This document shows positions 15,885 through 27,053 of a stretch of DNA of 64,000 nucleotides, piece by piece; positions within the stretch are counted from its first letter, which is position 1; each line of letters begins with the position of its first letter. Position numbers and translations under genes: made by a program. Source of the stretch: Amycolatopsis albispora (GTDB lineage: Bacteria; Actinomycetota; Actinomycetes; Mycobacteriales; Pseudonocardiaceae); contig NZ_CP015163.1 of the NCBI RefSeq assembly GCF_003312875.1, positions 620,001 to 684,000 on the forward strand, given 5' to 3'. Below the pieces are notes generated by a model. The model searched no databases and had not been told where the DNA came from. It was given only the letters and a program-made list of their open reading frames with translations.

Positions 15885-16511
15885 ATGGCCACCGCGAAGG
15901 GGCTCGACCCCCGCAAGCAACGGACGATCGACGCCCTGCTCAGCGCGGCCGAGCACACCTTCTCGCGGCGGTCCGTGGAGGAGGTGACGGTCGAGGAGAT
16001 CGCCGAGCGCGCGGGCGTCGCGGTGGGCTCGATCTACAACAACTTCGGGTCGAAGGCGGGGCTGCACGCCGCCGTCGTCAGCCGCGCGCTCGACGTCGAT
16101 CGTGAGTACATGGACCGCGCCTACACCCCGGAGCGGTCGCCGATCGAGCAGCTCGAAGCCGCCGCCGAGCAGTACCTGCGGTTCTACCTCGAACAGCCGC
16201 AGTACTTCCGGATGCTCGCCTTCCCGGCGCCACTCGGCGGTTATCCGGCGGCCGCCGAAACCGCCGCGCGGCTCGCCCGCCGGGTCGACGAGCAGAACGC
16301 GCGGATGGTCGACGCGATCGAACGCGGCATCGCCGACGGCACGATCCGCCCGCTGGACGCGCGAAAGGCGGCGACGGTGCTGTGGGCGAGTTGGAACGGT
16401 GTGGTCAGCTTGGCGTGGCGGCCGGACGATCTGCGGGAGGACGAGCGTGGCCTGGCTGAGCTGCTGGCGCTGGCGACGAACATCGCGAGCTGGGGCCTGC
16501 GGAACGCCTGA
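15885..16511 (+). CDS. TetR-family transcriptional regulator
   Basis: 208 residues; N-terminal HTH with TVEEIAERAGVAVGSIYNNF followed by a helical ligand/dimerisation domain. Start ATG 15885. It is divergent from the SnoaL-like/hydrolase pair and probably represses it. The last ~50 codons (from 16362) are the first copy of a 168-bp unit that is repeated twice more downstream of the stop. The protein itself is complete; the extra copies lie beyond its TGA at 16509-16511. Confidence 0.9.
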   Translation: MATAKGLDPRKQRTIDALLSAAEHTFSRRSVEEVTVEEIAERAGVAVGSIYNNFGSKAGLHAAVVSRALDVDREYMDRAYTPERSPIEQLEAAAEQYLRFYLEQPQYFRMLAFPAPLGGYPAAAETAARLARRVDEQNARMVDAIERGIADGTIRPLDARKAATVLWASWNGVVSLAWRPDDLREDERGLAELLALATNIASWGLRNA

Positions 16512-16849
16512 CCCGGTTCCACCTCCGCTCGAAAGGCGGCGACGGTGCTGTGGGCGAGTTGGAATGGTGTGGTCAGCTTGGCGTGGCGGCCGGACGATCT
16601 GCGGGAGGACGAGCGTGGCCTCGCTGAGCTGCTGGCGCTGGCCACGAACATCGCGAGCTGGGGCCTGCGGAACGCCTGACCCGGTTCCACCTCCGCTCGA
16701 AAGGCGGCGACGGTGCTGTGGGCGAGTTGGAACGGTGTGGTCAGCTTGGCGTGGCGGCCGGACGATCTGCGGGAGGACGAGCGTGGCCTGGCTGAGCTGC
16801 TGGCGCTGGCGACGAACATCGCGAGCTGGGGCCTGCGGAACGCCTGACC
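16362..16849 (+). repeat. 168-bp tandem triplication of the tetR 3' end
   Basis: The block beginning GAAAGGCGGCGACGGTGCTG recurs at 16363, 16531 and 16699, giving an exact 168-bp (56-codon) period. Copies 1 and 3 appear identical over the shared coding part; copy 2 differs at three sites I can see (AACGGT to AATGGT, CTGGCTGAG to CTCGCTGAG, GCGACG to GCCACG). Each copy ends in the same TGA, then CCCGGTTCCACCTCCGCTC leads into the next; after copy 3 the flank changes to CTTCACCGGTTCC. This fills most of 16512-16889, where no other gene is seen. Confidence 0.92.
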
Positions 16850-16889
16850 TTCACCGGTTCCACACCCAGGCGGCCACAGACTTGGCCGC

Positions 16890-17738
16890 GTGACAGCGGT
16901 TCGGGAGCCGGGCGGCCGGTACCTCCAGCGCCGGGTGCACCGGTGGCCGGGGCTCGGGCTGGAGTTGGCGCGCTGGCGCGGCGGCCCGGCCACCGAGGGC
17001 GTCTGCCACCTGCCGGAGCACCTGCTCTTCGTCACCCTCGGCGGTGTCACCAGCCGCACGGAGGCGCGGATCGAGGGCGGGCCGTCCTACGCCGGGGCGG
17101 ACTTTCCCGGCGCGGTCACCTTCATCCCGGCGCACCGGCGGCGCGAAGCCCGGCACGGTGACGGCGTGCTCGACTACGTGACCATCCGGCTCGCACCGGA
17201 CCGGATGCCCGACGGGATCGGGGAAAACGTGGAGTTCACCGGGTTCACCAACGGCCCGGACCCACTGGTCCGCCAGCTCGCGCTCGCGTTGCGCGCCGAG
17301 GCCGCGGGCAGCGGCGTGGCCGGTTCGCTGTTCGTCGACAGCGTCGCCACCACGTTGAGCCTGCACCTGCTGCGCAGGCATTCCAGCCTCGCGCCCCGCC
17401 CGACCGCGGCGAAACCGGGGCTGACCGGCGCGCGGTTGCGGCGGGTGCTGGAGCACATCGGGGACGAACTCGGCGGTGACCTGCGGCTCGCGCGGCTCGC
17501 CGAGCTGGCGGGGCTGGAGAAGCACCAGTTCGGGCGGGCGTTCAAGCAGGCGACCGGCCGGACCCCGCACCAGTACGTGCTGGAACGCCGCGTCGAGCGC
17601 GCCGCCGAACTGCTCACCCGGACCGAGCTGCCGATCGCGGAGATCGCCGTCGCCGTCGGCATGTCCAGCCAGAGCCACCTGACCACGGTGTTCCGCAGGC
17701 TGATGGGCGAAACCCCGCACGCCTACCGGCGCGGCTGA
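16890..17738 (+). CDS. AraC-family transcriptional regulator
   Basis: 282 residues; GTG start at 16890, shortly after the triplicated repeat. The N-terminal ~170 residues form a cupin-like sensing domain, and the C-terminal ~100 carry the double HTH: LARLAELAGLEKHQFGRAFK and LPIAEIAVAVGMSSQSHLTT, ending FRRLMGETPHAYRR. This arrangement is common in regulators of oxidoreductases. The Tat-exported aldo/keto reductase follows 69 bp downstream on the same strand and may be its target or partner. Confidence 0.88.
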   Translation: MTAVREPGGRYLQRRVHRWPGLGLELARWRGGPATEGVCHLPEHLLFVTLGGVTSRTEARIEGGPSYAGADFPGAVTFIPAHRRREARHGDGVLDYVTIRLAPDRMPDGIGENVEFTGFTNGPDPLVRQLALALRAEAAGSGVAGSLFVDSVATTLSLHLLRRHSSLAPRPTAAKPGLTGARLRRVLEHIGDELGGDLRLARLAELAGLEKHQFGRAFKQATGRTPHQYVLERRVERAAELLTRTELPIAEIAVAVGMSSQSHLTTVFRRLMGETPHAYRRG

Positions 17739-17807
17739 CCACGCGAATCCGCAACGCCGCGGCGAATGTGGAAGACGCCCGGCGCCGCGGCCGGTGAGGC
17801 TGACGCC

Positions 17808-18857
17808 ATGAACGCAAGCATTCCTTCCGGCAGCACGGTTTCCCGTCGTTCGATGCTCGCCGCGACGGGAGCCGGTGCGGTGGTCGCCGCGCTCGGGCTC
17901 CCGGGCACCGCCACCGCGCAGGGCGGTCCGCGGCCGGTCACCCGGCCGCTCGGGGAGTCGCGGGTGCCGGTCATCGGCCTGGGCACCTTCATGACCTTCG
18001 ACCGGCGGCCCGGCACCGACCAGGCCTTCATTCCCGCCGTGCTCCGCGCCTTCCACGACGGCGGCGGCCGGGTGATCGACACCGCGGCCACCTACGGCGC
18101 CGCCGAGGCCAACACCGGCCACCACGTGCACGCGCTCGGGCTCACCGACCAGGTGGTGCTCACCGACAAGAGCTGGAACTGCGGTGAGTACCTGTTCGAC
18201 GACGGGCACGTGCTGGCGCAGTTCGCCCGGTCGCGGCAGCGGCTGCACCGCGAGGTGATCGACGTGGTCGGGATCCACAGCATGACCAACGTCGGCATGG
18301 TGCTGCCGGTGCTGAACCGGCTCAAGGGCGAGGGCACGATCCGTTATGTGGGCCTGACTTCCCACGAGCCGTACCAGTACGAGGGCATGCGGCCGCTGAT
18401 CGAGGCCGGCGCGATCGACGTCATCCAGATCCGGTACTCGATGTTCCAGCGGTCCGCCGAGCACGGCCTGCTCTCGCTCGCCGCGGACCACGGGGTCGCG
18501 GTCATGGTGAACATGGCGCTGGAAAAGGGACGCCTGCACCAGGTCGTCGGCTCGCGTCCGGTGCCGGAGTTCGCCAGGGAGGCCGGATGCGAGTCGTGGG
18601 CGCAGTTCTTCCTGTCCTATGTGGCCGCTCACCCGGCGGTCACCTGCGTAATTCCGGCGACGACGAATCCGGACCACGTAAGGGAAAACCTGCTGACCAT
18701 GTACCGCCCGCTACCGGATCACCGCCAGCGTCGCCGGATGCTGCGGTATATGGAGGAACTGCCCGAGTTCGCCCGCATCGGCGTGACTCCTTGGTACCCG
18801 GGCAAAACCTTTCCCGACGGCCTGGTCAAGTTGCCGCAACCGCATCCGGTGGGCTGA
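17808..18857 (+). CDS. Tat-exported aldo/keto reductase
   Basis: 349 residues. Residues ~10-40 are a twin-arginine signal (SRRSMLAATGAGAVVAALG, then TATAQ), so the folded protein is probably exported with its nucleotide cofactor. The AKR tetrad is recognisable: Asp and Tyr in RVIDTAATYGAAE, Lys in VVLTDKSWN, His in VGIHSM. The C-terminal PATTNPDHVRENL region matches the NADP-binding end of AKR barrels. Tat-exported AKRs are well represented in bacteria, but their substrates are mostly unknown. Start ATG 17808; it overlaps the convergent MocR gene by 32 bp. Confidence 0.87.
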   Translation: MNASIPSGSTVSRRSMLAATGAGAVVAALGLPGTATAQGGPRPVTRPLGESRVPVIGLGTFMTFDRRPGTDQAFIPAVLRAFHDGGGRVIDTAATYGAAEANTGHHVHALGLTDQVVLTDKSWNCGEYLFDDGHVLAQFARSRQRLHREVIDVVGIHSMTNVGMVLPVLNRLKGEGTIRYVGLTSHEPYQYEGMRPLIEAGAIDVIQIRYSMFQRSAEHGLLSLAADHGVAVMVNMALEKGRLHQVVGSRPVPEFAREAGCESWAQFFLSYVAAHPAVTCVIPATTNPDHVRENLLTMYRPLPDHRQRRRMLRYMEELPEFARIGVTPWYPGKTFPDGLVKLPQPHPVG

Positions 18858-20268
18858 CCGTCCCGCGTCGGCCGAGGGCGGTGGCGAGCTGGGCGACACC
18901 GCGGCGGATAGTCTGTTCGCCCAGGGTGGCGTAGCCGAAGATCAGACCACCCCGCGGTGGCGTCCCGAGGTGGTACTGCGCGAGCCCGGCGACACCGATG
19001 CCGTGGCGCGCGGCGGTTTCGACCACGGTTGCTTCGTCCAAATCGGACGGTAGCCAGGTCACCAGGTGCAGCCCGGCCAGGATGCCGGCCGGTTCGAAGT
19101 CGGGCAGGAACTCCGCCAGCGCGCCGAGCAGCGCGTCGCGGCGGCGCCGGTAGACCGGGCGCATGCGCCGCAGGTGGCGGTCGAACTCACCACGGGCGAG
19201 GAAGTCGGCGAAGGTCAGCTGGTCCAGCACCGGCGAGCCCCGGTCGGCGGCCACCTTCGCCTCGGCAACCGGCCCGACCAGGTGCGCGGGCAGCACGAGC
19301 CAGCCCAGCCGCAACCCCGGCGCGAGCGTTTTGCTCGCGGTGCCCGCGTACGCGACCTGCTCGGGCGCCAGCCCCTGGAGTGCGCCGATCGGCGCGCGGT
19401 CGTAGCGGTACTCGGTGTCGTAGTCGTCTTCGATCACCAGCGCGCCGGTCCGCGTGGCCCAGCGCGCCACCGCCGCGCGTGCGTCCGGGGCCAGCACCCC
19501 GCCGGTCGGCCACTGGTGCGACGGGGTGAGCACGAGTGCGTCGGCTTCGGTGCGGTCGAGCACGGCGACGTCGATGCCGTCCGGGCCGACCGGCACCCCG
19601 GTGACCGACAGCCCCAGCTCCGCGGCGATCGGCCGGGTGTCGTCGTCGGCCGACGGGTCCTCCACCGCGATCCGCCTGGCGCCCCCGGCGGAGAGCACCC
19701 GCAGCAGCAGCGCGAGCCCCTGGGCGAACCCGTTGCAGATGACCATGCGGTCCGGCGTGGCCACCGTGCCGCGCACGCGGTTGAGGTAGTCGCTCAGCGC
19801 CAGGTGCAGTTCCGGGACCCCGCGCCCGTCGAGGTAACCGAAGCGGTCCGACGGGATTTCGGTGAGCACCCGGCGGATCGAGCGCAGCCAGGCCGCGCGC
19901 GGGAAGTTCGACACGTCGGCGCGGCCGTAACCGAAGTCGATCGCGTGAGTCGCGGGCCGCACGGCCTGCGGGGTGGGGCGCGGCGTGGTCTGCGCGCCCG
20001 CGGCGACCTGCGTGTACCCGCCGGACCGGCTGGCCAGGTAACCCTCGGCCACCAGCTGCTGGTACGCCTCGACCACCACTCCCCGCGACACGCCGAGGTC
20101 GGCGGCCAGCGCGCGGGTGGGCGGCAGCGACGTGCCGAGCGGGAGCCGCCCGGACTGCACGCCGTCCCGGATGGCGGTGCCCAGCTGCCGGTGCAGCGGT
20201 ACCTTCGAAGCGCGGTCGAGGTGGACCAGCAGCTCGGCCGCGAGCGAATTGGTCCCCGATCGCGTCAT
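18826..20268 (-). CDS. MocR/PdxR-type GntR regulator with aminotransferase-like domain
   Basis: 480 residues: an N-terminal GntR winged helix (~20-85, LPPTRALAADLGVSRGVVVE) joined to a fold-type I PLP aminotransferase domain. The PLP lysine is in YAGTASKTLAPGLRLGW, and the cofactor Asp/Tyr context in IEDDYDTEYRYDR. MocR proteins use PLP adducts to sense vitamers or amino compounds and often regulate a divergent gene. Here the divergent neighbour is the BBE-type oxidase, 46 bp away. No pdxS/pdxT is present nearby, so a pyridoxine-synthesis role is not supported. Confidence 0.9.
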   Translation of the reverse strand: MTRSGTNSLAAELLVHLDRASKVPLHRQLGTAIRDGVQSGRLPLGTSLPPTRALAADLGVSRGVVVEAYQQLVAEGYLASRSGGYTQVAAGAQTTPRPTPQAVRPATHAIDFGYGRADVSNFPRAAWLRSIRRVLTEIPSDRFGYLDGRGVPELHLALSDYLNRVRGTVATPDRMVICNGFAQGLALLLRVLSAGGARRIAVEDPSADDDTRPIAAELGLSVTGVPVGPDGIDVAVLDRTEADALVLTPSHQWPTGGVLAPDARAAVARWATRTGALVIEDDYDTEYRYDRAPIGALQGLAPEQVAYAGTASKTLAPGLRLGWLVLPAHLVGPVAEAKVAADRGSPVLDQLTFADFLARGEFDRHLRRMRPVYRRRRDALLGALAEFLPDFEPAGILAGLHLVTWLPSDLDEATVVETAARHGIGVAGLAQYHLGTPPRGGLIFGYATLGEQTIRRGVAQLATALGRRGTVSPPDAVAAT

Positions 20269-20314
20269 GGAATTGGACTTTAGACCGCGGACCGATTCCC
20301 GTCACGCTTTGGCC

Positions 20315-21617
20315 ATGACCACTACCGAAGCACTCCGGTTCGACGGACAGCTCCTCGGCCCCGGCAGCCACGGCTACGACCAGGCCCGCTCGGTCTGGAA
20401 CGCGATGATCGACCGCCGTCCGCGCCTGATCGCCCGCTGCGCCAGCGTCTCCGACGTGGTGCGTGCCGTGCACCTGGCGCGTGAACGGGAGCTCGAGATC
20501 GGCGTCCGCTGCGGCGGGCACAGCGGGCTGGGCCTGGCGGTGCCCGAGGACGGCCTGATGATCGACCTGACCCCGCTGAGTTCCGTGCGCGTCAGCGGGC
20601 GCCGGGCCCACGTCGGCGGCGGCGCGCTGCTCGGCGCGCTCGACCGCGCGGCGCAGCGGCACGGCCTGGCGACCACGGCCGGCAACGTGTCCCACACCGG
20701 CGTCGGCGGGCTCACCCTCGGCGGCGGTATGGGCTGGCTCGCCAGGCAGTACGGCCTGGCCTGCGACAACGTGCTCTCCTACCAGGTCGTCACCGCCGAC
20801 GGCGCGGTCGTACGGGCGAGCGCCACCGAGAATCCCGAGCTGTTCTGGGGCCTGCGCGGGGGTGGCGGCAATTTCGGCATCGTCACCGAATTCGAGTTCG
20901 CGCTGCACCCGGTGGGCACGCGGGCGCTGGTCGCCGAGTACGTGTTCCCCGCCGAACGGGCCGCCGCGGCCATGCGGGCCTGGCGCGACCTGAGCCACGA
21001 GGCGCCCCGGCGCGCGACCTTCACCGCGTCACTGGGGCAGGAGGGCAAGCTCGAAGTGGGCTTTGTCTGGGTGGGCGACCCGGCCGCCGCGGCGCCGCTG
21101 CTGAGCCAACTGCGTGAACTGGGCCACCCGCTGGAAAGCCGCGTCGGTGAGCTGTCCTATTTGGACCTCCAGCAGCGGGACGACCAGACCGGCGGGCACC
21201 ATCGGCGCCGCTACTCCAAGGGCCACTACCTGCCCGAACTGCCGGACGCCGCGATCGACGCCTTCCTCTCCCGCGGCGCGGACGACCCGCGGCAGCCCGG
21301 CCTGCCCAACGCCGGGTTGCAGGCCTACGGCGGTGCGATCGCCGACGTGGCCGAGGAGGACAGCGCGTTCAGCCATCGCGGCACGAAGTTCGAGTACGGC
21401 ACGGGCATGGGCTGGACCGACCCGGCGGAGGACCACGCGCGGATGGCCGCCGCCCGGCGGAGCGCCCGCGCCCTCGAGCCGTTCGCGGACGGCGTGTACG
21501 TCAACTCCCTCAGCGACGACCGGATCCAGCGTGCCTACCCGCCGGCCAAGCTCGCCCGGCTCCGCGCGCTCAAGCGGACCTACGACCCGGGCAACGTCTT
21601 CCACCTCAACCCGAACA

Positions 21618-21631
<14 letters not shown>
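20315..21631 (+). CDS. FAD-linked oxidoreductase of the berberine-bridge-enzyme family
   Basis: 438 residues. It has the PCMH-type FAD-binding domain with the covalent-flavin motif RCGGHSGLGL (His attachment); the Cys of bicovalent BBEs is not present in the GNVSHTGVGGLTLGGG loop. The C-terminal BBE segment (LRALKRTYDPGNVFHLNPNI) is intact. Such enzymes oxidise sugars, alcohols or natural-product intermediates. ATG 20315 was chosen because the upstream sequence belongs to the MocR promoter region. It converges on the cluster's exporter with a 14-bp overlap and lies just outside the recognised cephamycin genes; no step of cephamycin biosynthesis needs it. Confidence 0.88.
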
Positions 21632-25161
<3,530 letters not shown>

Positions 25162-25659
25162 GCGCAGCACGCTCCAGTAACAACGGATGCCGACGGGTGG
25201 AAAAATGCGTGGTGACGCAATGCGGAAACGCGTGCCGAGACCATTCCCCAGTTGCCGCATTGGCGCGGCGAACTGCCGACCTGGCCGGCAGCCGATGTGG
25301 AAAGGCTACCAGTCGCGTCGGCTCCTTGGCAAAGAAAAACCACCCCGATGCGGGATGCCGACCGGCTGGCGTACTCCGGTCGCCGTTAAAAAAGCCTTGT
25401 GTACCAAGGATTCGCGCGCTCCATCGGGAAACGGGTACGGGCCAGTGCCGATCTTGGGGCGGCGCGTGGCACGTCACCCCAATGGCGGTTCCCGGCCCGG
25501 CTCGCGCTGTTAGCCTCGGTCGTGTGGCGAACTAACTGCCATGCGTTGATGTGCGCTGATCCTTTTCATGGCGCGTTCAGCTGGCATAAACAACTTCGGT
25601 ATTGGCACCGGTGGTGAAACTGTGTGCCTGGCGCCGGTAGACGCTGGGGGACAAGCAGT
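25162..25659. promoter_or_regulatory. Bidirectional cefD-lat intergenic control region
   Basis: 498 bp without a convincing gene separate the two cluster arms. The stretch is less GC-biased than its surroundings, with A runs at 25201-25205, 25334-25338 and 25388-25393 and the segment CGTTCAGCTGGCATAAACAA near lat. Small inverted repeats include CCTTG-N5-CAAGG at 25395-25409, TGCGT-N4-ACGCA at 25206-25219 and CAATGCGG/CCGCATTG arms at 25218-25225 and 25255-25262. Pathway-specific activator sites would be expected here, but none can be assigned from sequence alone. Confidence 0.7.
25303..25332 (-). promoter_or_regulatory. Candidate cefD promoter
   Basis: Read on the minus strand, TTGCCA and TAGCCT are separated by 18 bp, resembling a vegetative -35/-10 pair, about 140 bp before the cefD start. 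This is the best match I found in the region, but actinomycete promoters are poorly predictable. Confidence 0.3.
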
Positions 25660-27000
25660 ATGGTGATGGAAACACCGGTGCGCGCACCGGCCGCGCACGA
25701 GGTGCGCCAGGTGCTCGCGCGCCACGTGCTCACCGATGGTTACGACCTGGTGCTCGATCTCTCGGCGAGTTCGGGTTGCTGGCTCGTCGACGCCGTCACC
25801 GGCACCCGTTATCTCGATCTTTTCTCATTCTTCGCCTCGTCGCCGCTCGGGATCAACCCGTCCTGCATCGTGGACGACGAGGCCTTCGTCGCCGAACTCG
25901 CCGCGGCGGCGGTGAACAAGCCGTCGAACCCGGACGTCTACACCGTGCCCTACGCCAGGTTCGTCACCACCTTCGCCCGCGTGCTGGGCGATCCGCTGCT
26001 GCCGCACCTGTTCTTCGTCGACGGCGGCGCGCTGGCGGTGGAGAACGCGCTGAAGGCGGCCTTCGACTGGAAGGCGCAGAAACTCGGGCTGGACGACGCG
26101 GCGGTGAACCGGCTGCAGGTGCTGCACCTGGAGCGGTCCTTCCACGGCCGCAGCGGGTACACGCTGTCGCTGACCAACACCGAACCGGCGAAAACCACGC
26201 GTTACCCCAAGTTCGACTGGCCGCGCATCCCGGCACCGGCGCTGCGGCACCCGGAATCGGTGTACGCGGAAGAGAATCGGCGAGCCGAGCGCCAGGCGCT
26301 CGAAGCCGCCGAAGCGGCGTTCCGCGCCGCGGACGGCATGATCGCCTGCTTCCTCGCCGAGCCGATCCAGGGCGAGGGCGGGGACAACCACTTCAGCGCC
26401 GGGTTTCTCCAGGCCATGCAGGAACTCTGCCGTCGTCACGACGCGCTGTTCGTGCTCGACGAGGTGCAGAGCGGCTGCGGCATCACCGGCACCGCCTGGG
26501 CCTACCAGCAACTGGGCCTGCGCCCGGACCTGGTGGCCTTCGGCAAGAAGACCCAGGTGTGCGGGGTGATGGGCGGCGGCCGGATCGACGAGGTGCCCGG
26601 CAACGTGTTCGCGGTCTCTTCGCGGATCAGCTCCACCTGGGGTGGCAACCTGGCCGACATGGTCCGCGCCACCAGGGTGCTGGAGACGATCGAACGCACG
26701 CGGCTGCTGGACACCGTGGTGCAGCGCGGGAAATACCTGCGTGACGGGCTCGAAGCACTGGCGGAGCGCCATCCGGCCGTGCTCACCAACGCGCGCGGTC
26801 GCGGCCTGATGTGCGCCGTCGACCTGCCCGGCACGGGCCACCGGGACGAGGTGCTGCGCCGGATGTACGCCGGCCACCAGGTGATCGCGCTGCCGTGCGG
26901 CCCGCGTGGCCTGCGGTTCCGGCCGCCGCTGACGATCACCGAAAGCGAGATCGACCGCGGGCTCGAAGCGCTGGCCGCCAGCGCGGCCCCGGCGAGCTGA
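25660..27000 (+). CDS. lat: L-lysine 6-aminotransferase
   Basis: 446 residues (about 450 in Nocardia lactamdurans Lat). PLP class-III aminotransferase that moves the epsilon-amino group of lysine to 2-oxoglutarate, yielding piperideine-6-carboxylate, the committed step toward alpha-aminoadipate. The PLP lysine is in VAFGKKTQVCGVMGGG, and the substrate/cofactor blocks NKPSNPDVYTVPYARFV and AEPIQGEGGDNHFS match the known enzyme closely. Start choice: ATG 25660, after GGGGGAC; GTG 25663 and ATG 25666 are adjacent in-frame alternatives, and the first ~25 residues diverge from known Lat. First gene of the rightward arm; pcbAB begins 53 bp downstream. Confidence 0.95.
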   Translation: MVMETPVRAPAAHEVRQVLARHVLTDGYDLVLDLSASSGCWLVDAVTGTRYLDLFSFFASSPLGINPSCIVDDEAFVAELAAAAVNKPSNPDVYTVPYARFVTTFARVLGDPLLPHLFFVDGGALAVENALKAAFDWKAQKLGLDDAAVNRLQVLHLERSFHGRSGYTLSLTNTEPAKTTRYPKFDWPRIPAPALRHPESVYAEENRRAERQALEAAEAAFRAADGMIACFLAEPIQGEGGDNHFSAGFLQAMQELCRRHDALFVLDEVQSGCGITGTAWAYQQLGLRPDLVAFGKKTQVCGVMGGGRIDEVPGNVFAVSSRISSTWGGNLADMVRATRVLETIERTRLLDTVVQRGKYLRDGLEALAERHPAVLTNARGRGLMCAVDLPGTGHRDEVLRRMYAGHQVIALPCGPRGLRFRPPLTITESEIDRGLEALAASAAPAS

Positions 27001-27053
27001 CGTACCCCGATCGAACCTCCCCGCCGTTTCCTGACGAGAAGGAACTCCACTCG

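Noticed and set aside
16362..16849. Triplicated block considered as a CRISPR array or an insertion sequence
   Set aside because: The repeats are 168 bp, contiguous and coding, without spacers, terminal inverted repeats or a transposase.
16102..16893. Plus-strand frame running through all three 168-bp repeats (Cys/Trp/Arg-rich product)
   Set aside because: It is an out-of-frame reading of tetR and its duplicated copies, with Arg/Trp-rich non-protein-like composition.
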